Shown: positions 1 through 8,700 of the stretch, piece by piece | Layout of the letters: each line of letters opens with the position of its first letter | How positions within the stretch are numbered: position 1 is the first letter of the stretch | Origin: CAWCTD01 sp963798455 | Lineage (GTDB): Bacteria; Acidobacteriota; Terriglobia; Bryobacterales; Bryobacteraceae | Direction of reading: 5' to 3' | Assembly: GCA_963798455.1 (NCBI GenBank) | Contig: CAWCTD010000003.1 | Coordinates: 2,852,001 to 2,916,000 of the forward strand | DNA length: 64,000 nt | The notes under the pieces: generated by a model | What the model saw: the letters and a program-made list of their open reading frames with translations, nothing else | What the model was told of the DNA's origin: nothing | Databases searched by the model: none | Made by a program: the position numbers and the translations under genes

Positions 1-1
1 A

Positions 2-1024
2 GACGACGGCTCGTTCGATGCCGTTCTGCTGGATCTTTCGCTGCCCGACAGCCGTGGCCTTGAGACTCTCGAACGGCTTCACAAGCACGCCCCGCGGCTG
101 CCCGTTGTGATCCTCACGGGCCTGGACGACGAGGATCTGGCCCTGAGGGCGGTGGGGGAAGGCGCCCAGGACTACCTGGTGAAAGGCACCGTGAAGTCGT
201 CCGTGATCCTGCGGATGCTGCGTTTCGCCGTCAACCGCAACAAGGCGGCGGCCGGCGTCACCGCTCGGCGTGCGCCAGGTAGGATCATCGGCTTCATGGG
301 GGTGAAAGGCGGCTCCGGAACTACCGCCGTGGTCCTGAACGTGGCCGCCGCCCTGGCCCGCCAGGGCGAGAGCGTGGTGGCCATGGAGATGGGCCCTTAC
401 CGTTCCGGCTTCTCCCTCCAGTTGCGCCTCTCGCCGCGGCGGGATATGGGGGATCTTCTCAAGCTCGACGCGGATCGGATCGACGCCATCGAACTGCGGA
501 ACCATCTTGTGCTGGCGGAGTTCGGCGCGCAACTGCTCTTCGCTCCGCAGGATCTCCGGGAATCCGGCGAACCGGACCAGGCGCGTGTCGAGGCGCTGTT
601 GCGCGCCGCGGCCGACTTGGCTTCCTTCGTGCTGCTCGATCTGCCCTCCTCGCCCTCCCCGGTCCACCAGGCCTGCGCCCGGTCCTGCGATCCGTTTCTT
701 CTGGTGATGGAGCGGGAGCCCATTGGGGTCGCCGCGGGCAAGAATACCCTGCCTCTTCTTGGGTTCTGGGGGGTTGACAAGAACTGCCTGGGGACCGTGC
801 TGGTGACCAAGAACCCCCTGTCCGCCTATGTGCCGCCTGCTCAAGTCGCGGAGGATCTCGGCTTTCCGGTGACCGCTGTGGTTCCGCCCGCGGCTGATGC
901 GCTGGCGGCTGCCTGCAAGCTGGGGGCGCCGCTCCTGGTCACCGAGCCGGACAGTCTGCCCGCGGAGAGCCTGGGGCTGCTGGCTCAGCGCCTTGCGTCG
1001 CCGGTCCTGGCCGAGGTCGGGTAA
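2..1024 (+). CDS. Response-regulator receiver fused to CpaE/MinD-like ATPase domain (5' truncated by window edge)
   Basis: The reading frame is open from base 2, so the start lies upstream of the window. The first ~65 residues are the second half of a receiver domain: the phosphoacceptor Asp sits in LLDLSLPD (Asp codon 32-34), the switch Thr in VILTGLDD and the conserved Lys in DYLVKG. After a short linker comes a CpaE/MinD-type P-loop domain starting GRIIGFMGVKGGSGTT. The usual second Walker-A lysine is replaced by Thr, as is common in CpaE-like proteins. It is a close paralogue of the genes at 42923-44101 (minus) and 38078-39277 (plus). CpaE proteins help localise Tad pili; whether this one does is inference. 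No kinase gene is visible beside it in the window. Confidence 0.85.
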   Translation, partial: DDGSFDAVLLDLSLPDSRGLETLERLHKHAPRLPVVILTGLDDEDLALRAVGEGAQDYLVKGTVKSSVILRMLRFAVNRNKAAAGVTARRAPGRIIGFMGVKGGSGTTAVVLNVAAALARQGESVVAMEMGPYRSGFSLQLRLSPRRDMGDLLKLDADRIDAIELRNHLVLAEFGAQLLFAPQDLRESGEPDQARVEALLRAAADLASFVLLDLPSSPSPVHQACARSCDPFLLVMEREPIGVAAGKNTLPLLGFWGVDKNCLGTVLVTKNPLSAYVPPAQVAEDLGFPVTAVVPPAADALAAACKLGAPLLVTEPDSLPAESLGLLAQRLASPVLAEVG

Positions 1025-1039
1025 CTCCCAGTCTCCCCG

Positions 1040-1459
1040 TTACTGCGCCGCGGCTCGCACCGCGTAGGAGCTGAGCACCTTCATGTAATTGGCGCGGCTG
1101 AAGGCGCCTGGGTCGGCCACGTTCTGGCGGCTCATGCTGCCCTGCATCTGCCGGATGGATTCGTACTCGTGCTCCTCCATCCAGGCCTTGAGGTCGGCCA
1201 GGATCGTCTCCAGGTGCTCGATGCCGTGCTTGAGAATGGCCGAAGCCACCATGGCCACGCGCGCGCCGGCCATCATCGACTTCAGCAGGTCCTGCGCCGT
1301 GTGCACGCCGCCGGTGATCGCCATGTCGGCCTTGACCTGGCCAAACAGCGTCGCCACCCAGTGCAGCCGCAGCAACAGCTCGTTCGGAGTGCTCAATCCG
1401 AGCGTCGGCTTCACGTCCAGCGTTTCCAGGTCGAAATCCGGCTGGTAGAAGCGGTTGAA
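1040..1459 (-). pseudogene. Truncated 3' copy of dihydroorotate dehydrogenase-like gene
   Basis: This stretch encodes only the last ~135 residues of the DHOD-like protein whose full gene lies at 4766-5776. From 1050 to 1459 it aligns without gaps to 4776-5185, with roughly 15 base differences by eye, mostly at third positions. Homology stops abruptly at 1459 and the flanking sequence is unrelated. The stop codon is kept, but the N-terminal two thirds, including most of the TIM barrel, are missing. A 124-codon open frame starting at MKPTLGLS remains but is unlikely to make a working enzyme. It is a remnant of a local duplication or rearrangement. Confidence 0.85.
1050..1459. repeat. 410-bp direct repeat, copy 1 (partner 4776-5185)
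   Basis: Gap-free near-identical copy of 4776-5185 in the same orientation. The two copies bracket about 3.3 kb that holds an unknown gene, an IS110 transposase and hairpin repeats. Recombination between them would delete that segment. Confidence 0.85.
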
Positions 1460-1497
1460 ATCGACGGTTCCCAGCGGGCGCTGTGAGGGATTTCCTG

Positions 1498-1584
1498 ACG
1501 ACCGCTTGGGTCCAAGCGGTTTTCTGAAGCGCTGCTATTCAAAACAAAGGAGTTCGAGCGAAACGACCGCTTGGGCCCAAGCGG
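1498..1584. repeat. Pair of palindromes, CCGCTTGGG-CCAAGCGG type
   Basis: A 22-bp unit occurs at 1498-1519 and again at 1563-1584, 65 bp apart. Its core at 1567-1584, CCGCTTGGGCCCAAGCGG, is a perfect 18-bp palindrome. The core at 1502-1519 differs by one central base. The first copy is followed by TTTT on the plus strand and could act as a weak intrinsic terminator. They lie in a 450-bp stretch (1460-1911) with no convincing gene. That stretch also holds a 6-bp stem with a TTT loop at 1873-1887, just downstream of the minus-strand gene ending at 1912. Confidence 0.6.
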
Positions 1585-1911
1585 AAAAGAGGGCAAGCCG
1601 CTCAAAGCGAGGCAACGCATGGCAAATGGTTCTCTCCCCACGTCCCAATGGTCGCACGAGGGTGGAGGGAAGTAGCTCCGGGAGATGACGGCAAGGGCCG
1701 GGAAGACCAATAGAATCAAGCAACAAGAAGAAGTGCGAGGAGTTGTGACCGGCTCGCGCTTGCACGTCGCCCGCCGACGCCAACATACCAGAACGCCGTC
1801 TGGGGGGGCGGCGATGGGCAGTTCCGCGAGTCGGGGACAATACACCCAGGTGGGTCGTCATCCTAAGCACAGCGCCGTTTTACGGCGATTCGTCCCAGGT
1901 ATGGGCTCGAT

Positions 1912-2520
1912 TCACGCCGTCTTGCCGACAATCGGAATGGCAGCGGCAGGATAAGCGTGAACCAGTCCTTCGTCGGGAACGTGGGAAAGCAGCACATTCC
2001 CACTGGCCAGCGTGACGAAGTGCCAACGGATCAGATTCCGAAAGCGTGCAGCCCACTCTTGCACGGTGTAGCCGATGTTGATCGTCGGATCGCCCGCCTT
2101 GTATGGATTTCGGGTGTGCAACACCTCGGAGGAGCTCTTGTAAAGCTTGGCGAATTCGTCTCGCGTCATGAAGCCATCATCCAGCCGACCGACATGCTTC
2201 AGACCAGGTGACGTCTCTATCGGCGCGACCGCCGCAATCGGGTAGAAGCCCGGATTCACCTTCGACAGCTCATCAAGCATCTCGTTCGCCCGCCAGTGCA
2301 CGGCGAACTTGGCATGAACCGCCGAGTAGACATCCTTGTTCGCTGACAGCGATGCGAAGGCGAGTTCTTCTAGCGATTTTCGGAACTGGACGAAGATAAT
2401 CTCCGCCACCACGTCCGAATGCTTTGCGACGATGCGACCGTTTAGAACGTCGTCCACTATGTTGAGGCGGTTCCTGATCCGCTCCATGCAGTTGCAGTAA
2501 ATCTGCTCGTCGCTGGGCAT
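1912..2520 (-). CDS. Hypothetical protein, 202 aa
   Basis: An uninterrupted 202-codon frame starting MPSDEQIYCNCMERIR. Composition looks like a soluble, mainly helical protein: balanced charges, no signal peptide, no membrane segment. I do not recognise a family or catalytic motif. Its codon and base use is less GC-rich than the neighbouring housekeeping genes, and it sits in the accessory patch between the truncated DHOD copy and the IS110 transposase, which suggests acquisition by transfer. No obvious partner gene lies next to it. The reading frame, length and amino-acid balance favour a real gene, but its function is unknown. Confidence 0.6.
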   Translation of the reverse strand: MPSDEQIYCNCMERIRNRLNIVDDVLNGRIVAKHSDVVAEIIFVQFRKSLEELAFASLSANKDVYSAVHAKFAVHWRANEMLDELSKVNPGFYPIAAVAPIETSPGLKHVGRLDDGFMTRDEFAKLYKSSSEVLHTRNPYKAGDPTINIGYTVQEWAARFRNLIRWHFVTLASGNVLLSHVPDEGLVHAYPAAAIPIVGKTA

Positions 2521-2684
2521 ATATATGCTTCCAGCCTACTTCACTGCGCGGCTTCGGTGGTCCTCACAGTCGGCAATTGGCCGAGAAACGCCCATTTCGC
2601 GGAAGTGGACACCCAAACTCCCCGCAAGTCCCCTCGAGGAAGTGTGGCTCTTGCCGGCGTCGTTGCCCTGCTCCCGTCAAGAGA
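2521..2684. other. Non-coding stretch, no recognisable feature
   Basis: Between the unknown gene and the small frame downstream of the IS110 transposase I see no supported gene, RNA or repeat. It serves as the upstream region of the minus-strand gene starting at 2520. Confidence 0.4.
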
Positions 2685-2936
2685 TCAAGGGTTGGCGGCA
2701 AACAGGGCTTGGAGACTCGGGAGAACTTTACCCGTCACATCTGCGGCCGGGTTGCGCTGCCGCAGCTTGCGGCTCGCCTTCCCAATGAGATCAGCGATCC
2801 GACGATCTACATGATCCGGATGCGTCCCGCACTCAATTATCTGGGCGAGTCTACGCAGTCCGTGAAGATCACTGGCCCCAGGCAGATCTCGCCAGGCTGG
2901 TTCTGTGACCGCGAAGTCCGCTCCGTTGAAAGTCAT
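2685..2936 (-). CDS. Small frame overlapping the IS110 transposase stop, 83 aa
   Basis: An 83-codon frame whose ATG overlaps the transposase stop (ATGA overlap, 2933-2936). The segment DLHGLRRLAQIIE near residue 25 vaguely recalls short repeats seen in some bacterial regulatory proteins, but I cannot assign a family. It could be a small gene coupled to the transposase, the remnant of a gene interrupted by the element, or a chance frame. Its location suggests the element's downstream end lies in or near this frame. Confidence 0.3.
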   Translation of the reverse strand: MTFNGADFAVTEPAWRDLPGASDLHGLRRLAQIIECGTHPDHVDRRIADLIGKASRKLRQRNPAADVTGKVLPSLQALFAANP

Positions 2937-4195
2937 ACCAGGACCGCCTCTGGGCTGAGTGGTTTGATCTCGATGGAATAACCGAGCGCCCGCAGTTGTT
3001 TAGTGAGTCTCTGGACACGCCGTTTTGCCGCTTGCGGGGTGGTCGGTAGGCCGCGTTCCTTGTACTGCGCACCGTCGTGGAGGATCTTCCAGATCACCAC
3101 ACTGATGTGCCGAGCCATCGCCCAGATCGCCTTGGCATAGCCGAGCCTGGGCATCAGGCGCTGGAATTTCTGCTGGAAGTAGCTGTTCTTGGTCCGGACC
3201 GCCGCCTGCGCCGCCTGACAGAGTACACGCCGCATATAGGTGTTCCCTTTCGCGCAGTGGCTGCTGTGGTTTTCCCCGGCGCTTTCCTCCCGGCCCGGGC
3301 ATACGCCAATCCAGGAACTGAACTGGGCTGCGGACGCAAAGGCGCTGGCCTGCGGACCGGCTTCGGCCACGATCTGTTGTGCCGCGAGCACGCGGATGCC
3401 GGGGATCTTAACCAACCGGATCACGGCGTCGCTATGCTGGCGCATGGCGTCGGCCGCCAGTAAGGACAGTTCCTCCATTTGAGTGTCGATGAGCGCCAGT
3501 TGCGCCAGGTGCTGTTGCAGCAGCCGCCGGTGGATCTCGCTGACCGAGCCCGTCAGAGCATCGGCCAGTTCCGCGGACCCGCACTGCAGCCGGGCATCCC
3601 CCATCGCGGCCAGTTTCGCCGGATCGGTTTCGCCCTGGCCCAAGGCCGTCAGGATGCGCAGTCCACTCGTGCCGAGCAGGTCGGTGACGACGCTGGAGAG
3701 CTTGATCCGGGTCTCTTCCAGCAAGCTCTCCAGTTGATTCTGAATCCGGACCCGCTGGCGCGTCAGTTGCGTGCGCCGCCGCGTCACGGTCCGCATCTGC
3801 CGCTGCTCGGCATCCGGGACAAAGCTCAGCGTCAGTTCGCCAGCCGCATGACGGCGCACCAATCGCTTCGCGTCCTTGAAATCCGCCTTCTTGCCCCGGG
3901 GCGCTCGGTTGCTCCAGGCCTGCGCCAGGCGCAGCCGGAAGTGCCGCTCCAGCGCCAGCCACACCGGCTTCCAGTACTGCGCCGTAGACTCCATGACGAC
4001 TTCCTGCACTCCGTGCTGTTGCAGCCACGCCAGCAAATGCAGTAGCTCCGACGTGGTAGTTCCGAACCGGCGTTGCACGAACCGGATCGGCTCCCGGGGC
4101 TCGCCGCCGTCGTCCGCGGCTGCGCCGCCCACGGTGCCGACCACCACCATGAGCACCCGTTTGTGAACGTCAATTCCCGCTATACTGTCATTCAT
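2933..4195 (-). CDS. IS110-family transposase
   Basis: A 420-residue transposase of the IS110 (DEDD) family, with start chosen at MNDSIAGIDVHK. The N-terminal RuvC-like domain carries Asp9 in GIDVHK, Glu69 in VVMES, and Asp105 and Asp108 in DFKDAK. A coiled-coil-like linker (~135-170) precedes the C-terminal domain, with a helix-hairpin-helix-like segment at LVKIPGIRVL (~261-270). The candidate serine nucleophile is Ser305 in GREESAGEN, followed by KGNTYMRR. Length and motif order are complete, so the protein may be active. The frame runs open upstream to 4561, but that part lies in the repeat region and does not look coding. IS110 enzymes recombine guided by a bridge RNA from the element's non-coding end. 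Confidence 0.92.
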   Translation of the reverse strand: MNDSIAGIDVHKRVLMVVVGTVGGAAADDGGEPREPIRFVQRRFGTTTSELLHLLAWLQQHGVQEVVMESTAQYWKPVWLALERHFRLRLAQAWSNRAPRGKKADFKDAKRLVRRHAAGELTLSFVPDAEQRQMRTVTRRRTQLTRQRVRIQNQLESLLEETRIKLSSVVTDLLGTSGLRILTALGQGETDPAKLAAMGDARLQCGSAELADALTGSVSEIHRRLLQQHLAQLALIDTQMEELSLLAADAMRQHSDAVIRLVKIPGIRVLAAQQIVAEAGPQASAFASAAQFSSWIGVCPGREESAGENHSSHCAKGNTYMRRVLCQAAQAAVRTKNSYFQQKFQRLMPRLGYAKAIWAMARHISVVIWKILHDGAQYKERGLPTTPQAAKRRVQRLTKQLRALGYSIEIKPLSPEAVLV

Positions 4196-4440
4196 TGTTG
4201 TCTCCGGCGTGGAAGCGGAGAACACGCAAATTGTAGTAACGCACCGTTTCGTGCTACCGCTTCCCCGACCGGGGCCGCTGCGCACATTCATTGGCTCTCG
4301 AGCGTGTTCCGGGCCAAACTCCCTCACGGCTTCAACTGATCCAGAGCGGTACCGACCTCGACCGCCCACGCCGAACAACAACATACCGCACCGCTCGACC
4401 CGACTTTCATCATCTTCGGCGGCCCGCAGGGCCATGGGGA
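4196..4440 (-). other. Non-coding leader upstream of IS110 transposase; candidate bridge-RNA region
   Basis: The ~245 bp directly upstream of the transposase start carry no supported gene. In IS110-group elements the bridge RNA comes from the non-coding end upstream of the transposase; in the IS1111 group it comes from the other end. Location alone makes this the candidate region. I could not fold it or define the element ends, which in this family usually lack inverted repeats. Confidence 0.35.
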
Positions 4441-4515
4441 CTCCCTGACGGTCGCGGTTCGGTGCCGGCACAGAAGTCCGCTCTCTGACGGTCGCGGTTC
4501 GGTGCCGGCACAGAA
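4441..4515. repeat. Two tandem 35-bp units, 40-bp period
   Basis: The units at 4441-4475 and 4481-4515 differ at one base. Each contains the core TGACGGTCGCGGTTCGGTGC. The same core, inverted and slightly diverged, recurs in the hairpin at 4615-4689, so these belong to one REP-like family. Confidence 0.8.
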
Positions 4516-4574
4516 CCGGGCCCAGAGGGCACCCCGTCAGCAAGCGGAAGCACCGAACCACGCGGCCTACTGAG

Positions 4575-4710
4575 GTTCGCGTATTAGGGTGACGGTGGCC
4601 TTGAAGACTGAGGAAACCGCTCGCTTACGCTCGCGGCTCAGTACGGGGCACACTGCCACTCACCGAGCCGCGACCGTGAGGGAGCGGTTCTGGCACTGTA
4701 TTACGCGAAC
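4575..4710. repeat. Nested inverted repeat (REP-like hairpin)
   Basis: The inner arms at 4615-4639 and 4665-4689 are 25 nt each and pair at 22 positions around a 25-nt loop. Outer arms GTTCGCGTA (4575-4583) and TACGCGAAC (4702-4710) enclose them. The inner right arm (GAGCCGCGACCGTGAGGGAG at 4665-4684) is the inverted, diverged form of the unit at 4441 and 4481. The structure lies between the IS110 transposase and the stop of the DHOD-like gene and could act as a mobile REP element or a transcription barrier. Confidence 0.75.
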
Positions 4711-4765
4711 ACCAGGTGTTTCGCCTCGGCGGCGAGGCCCGTTTTCGTCTGCGAATGTGAGGCCG

Positions 4766-5776
4766 CTACATCGTTGCGGCTCGCACCGCGTAGGAGCTGA
4801 GCACCTTCATGTAGTTGGCGCGGCTGAAGGCGCCCGGATCGGCCACGTTCTCGCGGCTCATGCTGCCCTGCATCTGCCGGATGGATTCGTACTCGTGCTC
4901 TTCCATCCAGGCCTTGAGGTCCGCCAGGATCGTCTCCAGGTGCTCGATCCCGTGCTTGAGAATGGCCGAAGCCACCATGGCCACCCGCGCGCCGGCCATC
5001 ATCGACTTCAGCAGGTCCTGCGCCGTGTGGACACCGCCGGTGATCGCCATGTCGGCCTTGACCTGGCCAAACAGCGTCGCCACCCAGTGCAGCCGAAGCA
5101 ACAGCTCGTTGGGCGTGCTCAGTCCGAGCGTCGGCTTCACGTCCCGCGTTTCCAGGTCGAAATCCGGCTGGTAGAAGCGGTTGAACAGCACCAGGCCGGC
5201 CGCGCCCGTCTGGTCGAGCTTCTTCGCCATGTTGGCCATGGCGCTGAAGTACGGCGCGAGCTTTACAGCTACCGGAATATGGACGCTGGCCCTCACGTGC
5301 GAGACCAGGCTGGTGTACAACTCCTCGACCTGTTCCGATGAGAGCTTAGGATCGTTGGCCACGAAGAAGATGTTCAGCTCCAGCGCGTCCGCGCCGGCCT
5401 GCTCCATCTCCATGGCGTACTTGATCCATCCGCCCGTCGAGACTCCGTTCAGGCTGGCGATGATGGGAATATTCACCGCCTGCTTCGCCTTCCGGATGAT
5501 TTCCAGGTAGCCCTCGGTGCCGAGGTTGTACTGGGTCATGTCCGGGAAGTAGGAGAGCGACTCGGCGAAGCTTTCGGTCCCGGCCGAGAGCGCCTCATCC
5601 AACTGCTGGCTCTCGATGACGATCTGCTCTTCGAACAGCGAATGAAGGACCACGGCGCTCGCGCCGGCATCCTCCATCCGCAGAATATTCCCGATCTGCT
5701 CGGTCAGGGGCGACGGAGAAACCACCAGCGGGTTCTTAAGCTTAAGTCCCAGATAGGTCGTAGTCAGGTCAAGCAT
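4766..5776 (-). CDS. Dihydroorotate dehydrogenase-like flavoprotein
   Basis: A 336-residue FMN TIM-barrel protein of the dihydroorotate dehydrogenase-like family. Family features include the opening strand TTYLGLKLKNPLVVSPSPL, IPIIASLNG (~105), ADALELNIF (~130), the flavin-lysine region PVAVKLAPYF (~170), and the phosphate-binding end MAITGGVHTAQDLLKSMMAGA. Genes of this type often sit beside pyruvate:ferredoxin oxidoreductase in anaerobes and act as fumarate- or NAD-linked dehydrogenases. Whether this one makes orotate is doubtful because no pyr genes are nearby. Its start overlaps the 3' end of nifJ by 8 bp, so the two are probably cotranscribed and translationally coupled. Its 3' third is duplicated at 1050-1459. 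Confidence 0.85.
   Translation of the reverse strand: MLDLTTTYLGLKLKNPLVVSPSPLTEQIGNILRMEDAGASAVVLHSLFEEQIVIESQQLDEALSAGTESFAESLSYFPDMTQYNLGTEGYLEIIRKAKQAVNIPIIASLNGVSTGGWIKYAMEMEQAGADALELNIFFVANDPKLSSEQVEELYTSLVSHVRASVHIPVAVKLAPYFSAMANMAKKLDQTGAAGLVLFNRFYQPDFDLETRDVKPTLGLSTPNELLLRLHWVATLFGQVKADMAITGGVHTAQDLLKSMMAGARVAMVASAILKHGIEHLETILADLKAWMEEHEYESIRQMQGSMSRENVADPGAFSRANYMKVLSSYAVRAATM
4776..5185. repeat. 410-bp direct repeat, copy 2 (partner 1050-1459)
   Basis: This is the 3' part of the intact DHOD-like gene and the likely source of the truncated copy at 1050-1459. Both alignment ends are sharp. Confidence 0.85.
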
Positions 5777-8700
5777 TTTTCACCTCCTGAGCAACCGCCT
5801 CCTGCAGCTTGCCGTTGCCCGGCATCGAGGCGAGATGTTCGTACAGCTTCCAGCGTTTGGCCACTTCCTCCTGCGCCATCGCGAGCAACCGTTTAGCCGC
5901 CTCCGGATTGCTCTGGACCAGCATCGTGTAGCGCGTCTCATTGTAGATGTACTTCTCCAGCGGTAGTGCGGGAGCCCGCGAATCCAGGATCAGGGGATTC
6001 TTGCCCTGCTTCACCAGGTCCGGGTTGTACCGGTACAGCGGCCAGTAGCCGGACTGCACCGCGGCCTTCTGCTGCTCCAGTCCATGCACCAGGTCGTAGC
6101 CGTGCGCAATGCAGTGGCTGTAGCAGATCAGGATGGACGGACCGTTGTAGGCCTCGGCCTCCAGGAAGGCCTTCACCGTTTGCATGTCGCTGGACCCGAA
6201 GGCAACCCGGGCCACGTAGACGTTGCCGTAAGACATGGCCATCATGCCCAGGTCCTTCTTGGGCTTCGCCTTGCCGCCGAAAGCGAACTTGGCGACCGCG
6301 CCGATCGGCGTGGCCTTGGACATCTGGCCGCCGGTGTTCGAATAAACCTCGGTGTCGAGCACCAGCAGATTGACGTTGGCCCCGGAAGCCAGCACGTGGT
6401 CCAAGCCGCCGTAGCCGATGTCGTAGGCCCAGCCGTCGCCGCCGAAGCCCCACACGCTTTTCCGAACCAGCGTGTCGGCCACCGCCAGCAGGTCGCGCGC
6501 CTCGCGGGTGTCGAGCCCGCCCAGTTTGTTCTTGAGCTGGCCGACGCGCTCGCGTTGCGCCGCCAAGCCCGTTTCGGTGGACTGGTCGGCGTGGAGCAGC
6601 CCCGAAATCAACTCGTCACCGATCTGGGGCGAGAGCCTCCGCAGGATGTCCTTGGCGAACGTGTTCTGCGCGTCGATCGCCAGGCGGATGCCCATCGAGA
6701 ACTCCGCGCAGTCTTCGAACAGCGAATTATTCCAGGCCGGACCGCGGCCGTTGGCGTCCACGCAATAAGGCGTCATCGGCAGGTTGCCGCCGTAGATCGA
6801 AGAGCAGCCGGTGGCGTTGCCGATGACGGCGCGGTCGCCGAACAAGCGCGTCATCAGCTCGATGTAGGGCGTTTCTCCGCAACCCGCACAGGCGCCGGAG
6901 AATTCGAACAGCGGCCGCAGCAACTGGTTGTCCTTCACCTGGCTGAAGTTCAACGCGCGGCGGTCGTTGTCCGGGATCTTCAGGAAGAACTCCCAGTTGG
7001 CGCGCTCCTGCTCGCGGATGGGGGGCTGAGGCGCCATGTTGATGGCCTTGCGTTTGGCCTCGGTCTTGCTCTTGACCGGGCAGACCTCCACGCAGAGCCC
7101 GCAGCCGGTGCAATCTTCCGGAGCTGTTTGCAGCGTATACTTCTTGTCCTTGAACTCCTTCCAGCGCGCCGGCACGGCCTTGAATGCCGGGGGCGCGCCG
7201 GTCAGCAACTCGGCCTCGTAGACCTTGGCGCGGATGACGGCGTGCGGACAAACCAGGATGCACTTGCCGCACTGGATGCAGAGCTGCTCGTCCCACACCG
7301 GGATTTCCAGAGCGATGTTGCGCTTCTCCCATTGCGCTGTGGCTGTGGGGAAGGTGCCATCTTTCGGCATCAGACTGACCGGCACGCTGTCGCCCTCGCC
7401 GGCGACGATGGGCGCCAGCGTCCGCTGCACGAACTCGGGCGCCGCTTCGGGCACCGCGCGGCGAACGTCAAAGGCGCTGGTGACCGCCGAGGGCACGGTG
7501 ACCTCGTACAGGTGGTCGAGGGCGGCGTCGACGGCCGCGAAGTTCTTCTTCACCACCGATTCGCCGCGCTTGCCGTAGGTCTTCTCGATGGCGTGCTTGA
7601 TGGCGGCGATGGCCTCTTCGCGAGGCAGCACGCCGCTGATGGCGAAGAAGCAGGTCTGCATGATGGTGTTGATGCGCACCCCCATGCCGGTCTTCTTGGC
7701 GACCTCGTAGGCGTCAATCACGTAGAATTTCAGCTTCTTGTCGATGATCTGCTTCTGTACCTTCCGTGGCAGTTGGTCCCAAACCTCGTCCGGCCCGTAC
7801 AGGCTGTTGAGCAGGAAGGTGGCCCCGGGCCGCGCGGCCTTCAGCATGTCCAGCCGCTCCAGGAAAGAGAACTGGTGGCAGGCGACGAAACTCGCCTGGC
7901 CGATCAAGTAGCTGGACCGTATCTGCTTCGGCCCAAACCTGAGGTGCGAGATCGTCACTGCACCGGCCTTCTTCGAGTCGTAGACGAAGTAGCCTTGCGC
8001 GTAGTTATCCGTGTCCTCGCCGATGATCTTGATGGAATTCTTGTTGGCGCCCACGGTGCCGTCCGAACCCAGGCCGTAGAACATGGCGCGAACCGTCCGC
8101 GGATCCTCGGTCGAGAACTCAGGATCGTAATCCAAGCTGGTGTGCGTGACGTCGTCGTGGATGCCCACGGTGAAGTGGTTCTTCGGGCTTGGCTTGGCCG
8201 CTTCATCGAGCACGGCCTTGACCATCGCCGGCGTGAAGTCCTTCGAGGACAGACCGTACCGGCCGGTGAGAACGCGCGGCGCGGTCTTGAACGGCGCGGC
8301 GCCCGCGGCCATGGATTCGCCTATGGCGGTCATCACGTCCAGGTACAGCGGTTCGCCCGGAGCCCCCGGCTCCTTGGTGCGGTCGAGCACGGCGACCGTC
8401 TTCACCGTGGCCGGCAGGGCCGCCACGAAGTGCTCCACCGAGAACGGCCGGTACAAGCGGACTTTGATTACTCCAACCTTCTCTCCGCGCGCCGTCAGAT
8501 ACTCCACCGTTTCGTGCGCAATCTCGGCGCCGCTGCCCATCAGCACGACCACGCGTTCGGCATCCGGAGCGCCCACGTAATCAAACAGTTGGTACTGGCG
8601 GCCCACGATCTTCGCGAACTTGTCCATCACCCCCTGAACGATGGCCGGGCAGGCCATGTAAAAGGGATTCCCGGTCTCGCGCGCCTGGAAGAAGACGTCC

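Noticed and set aside
1460..1911. Several short open frames between the truncated DHOD copy and the 202-codon gene
   Set aside because: They overlap the palindromes on both strands, lack ribosome sites and have low-complexity composition.
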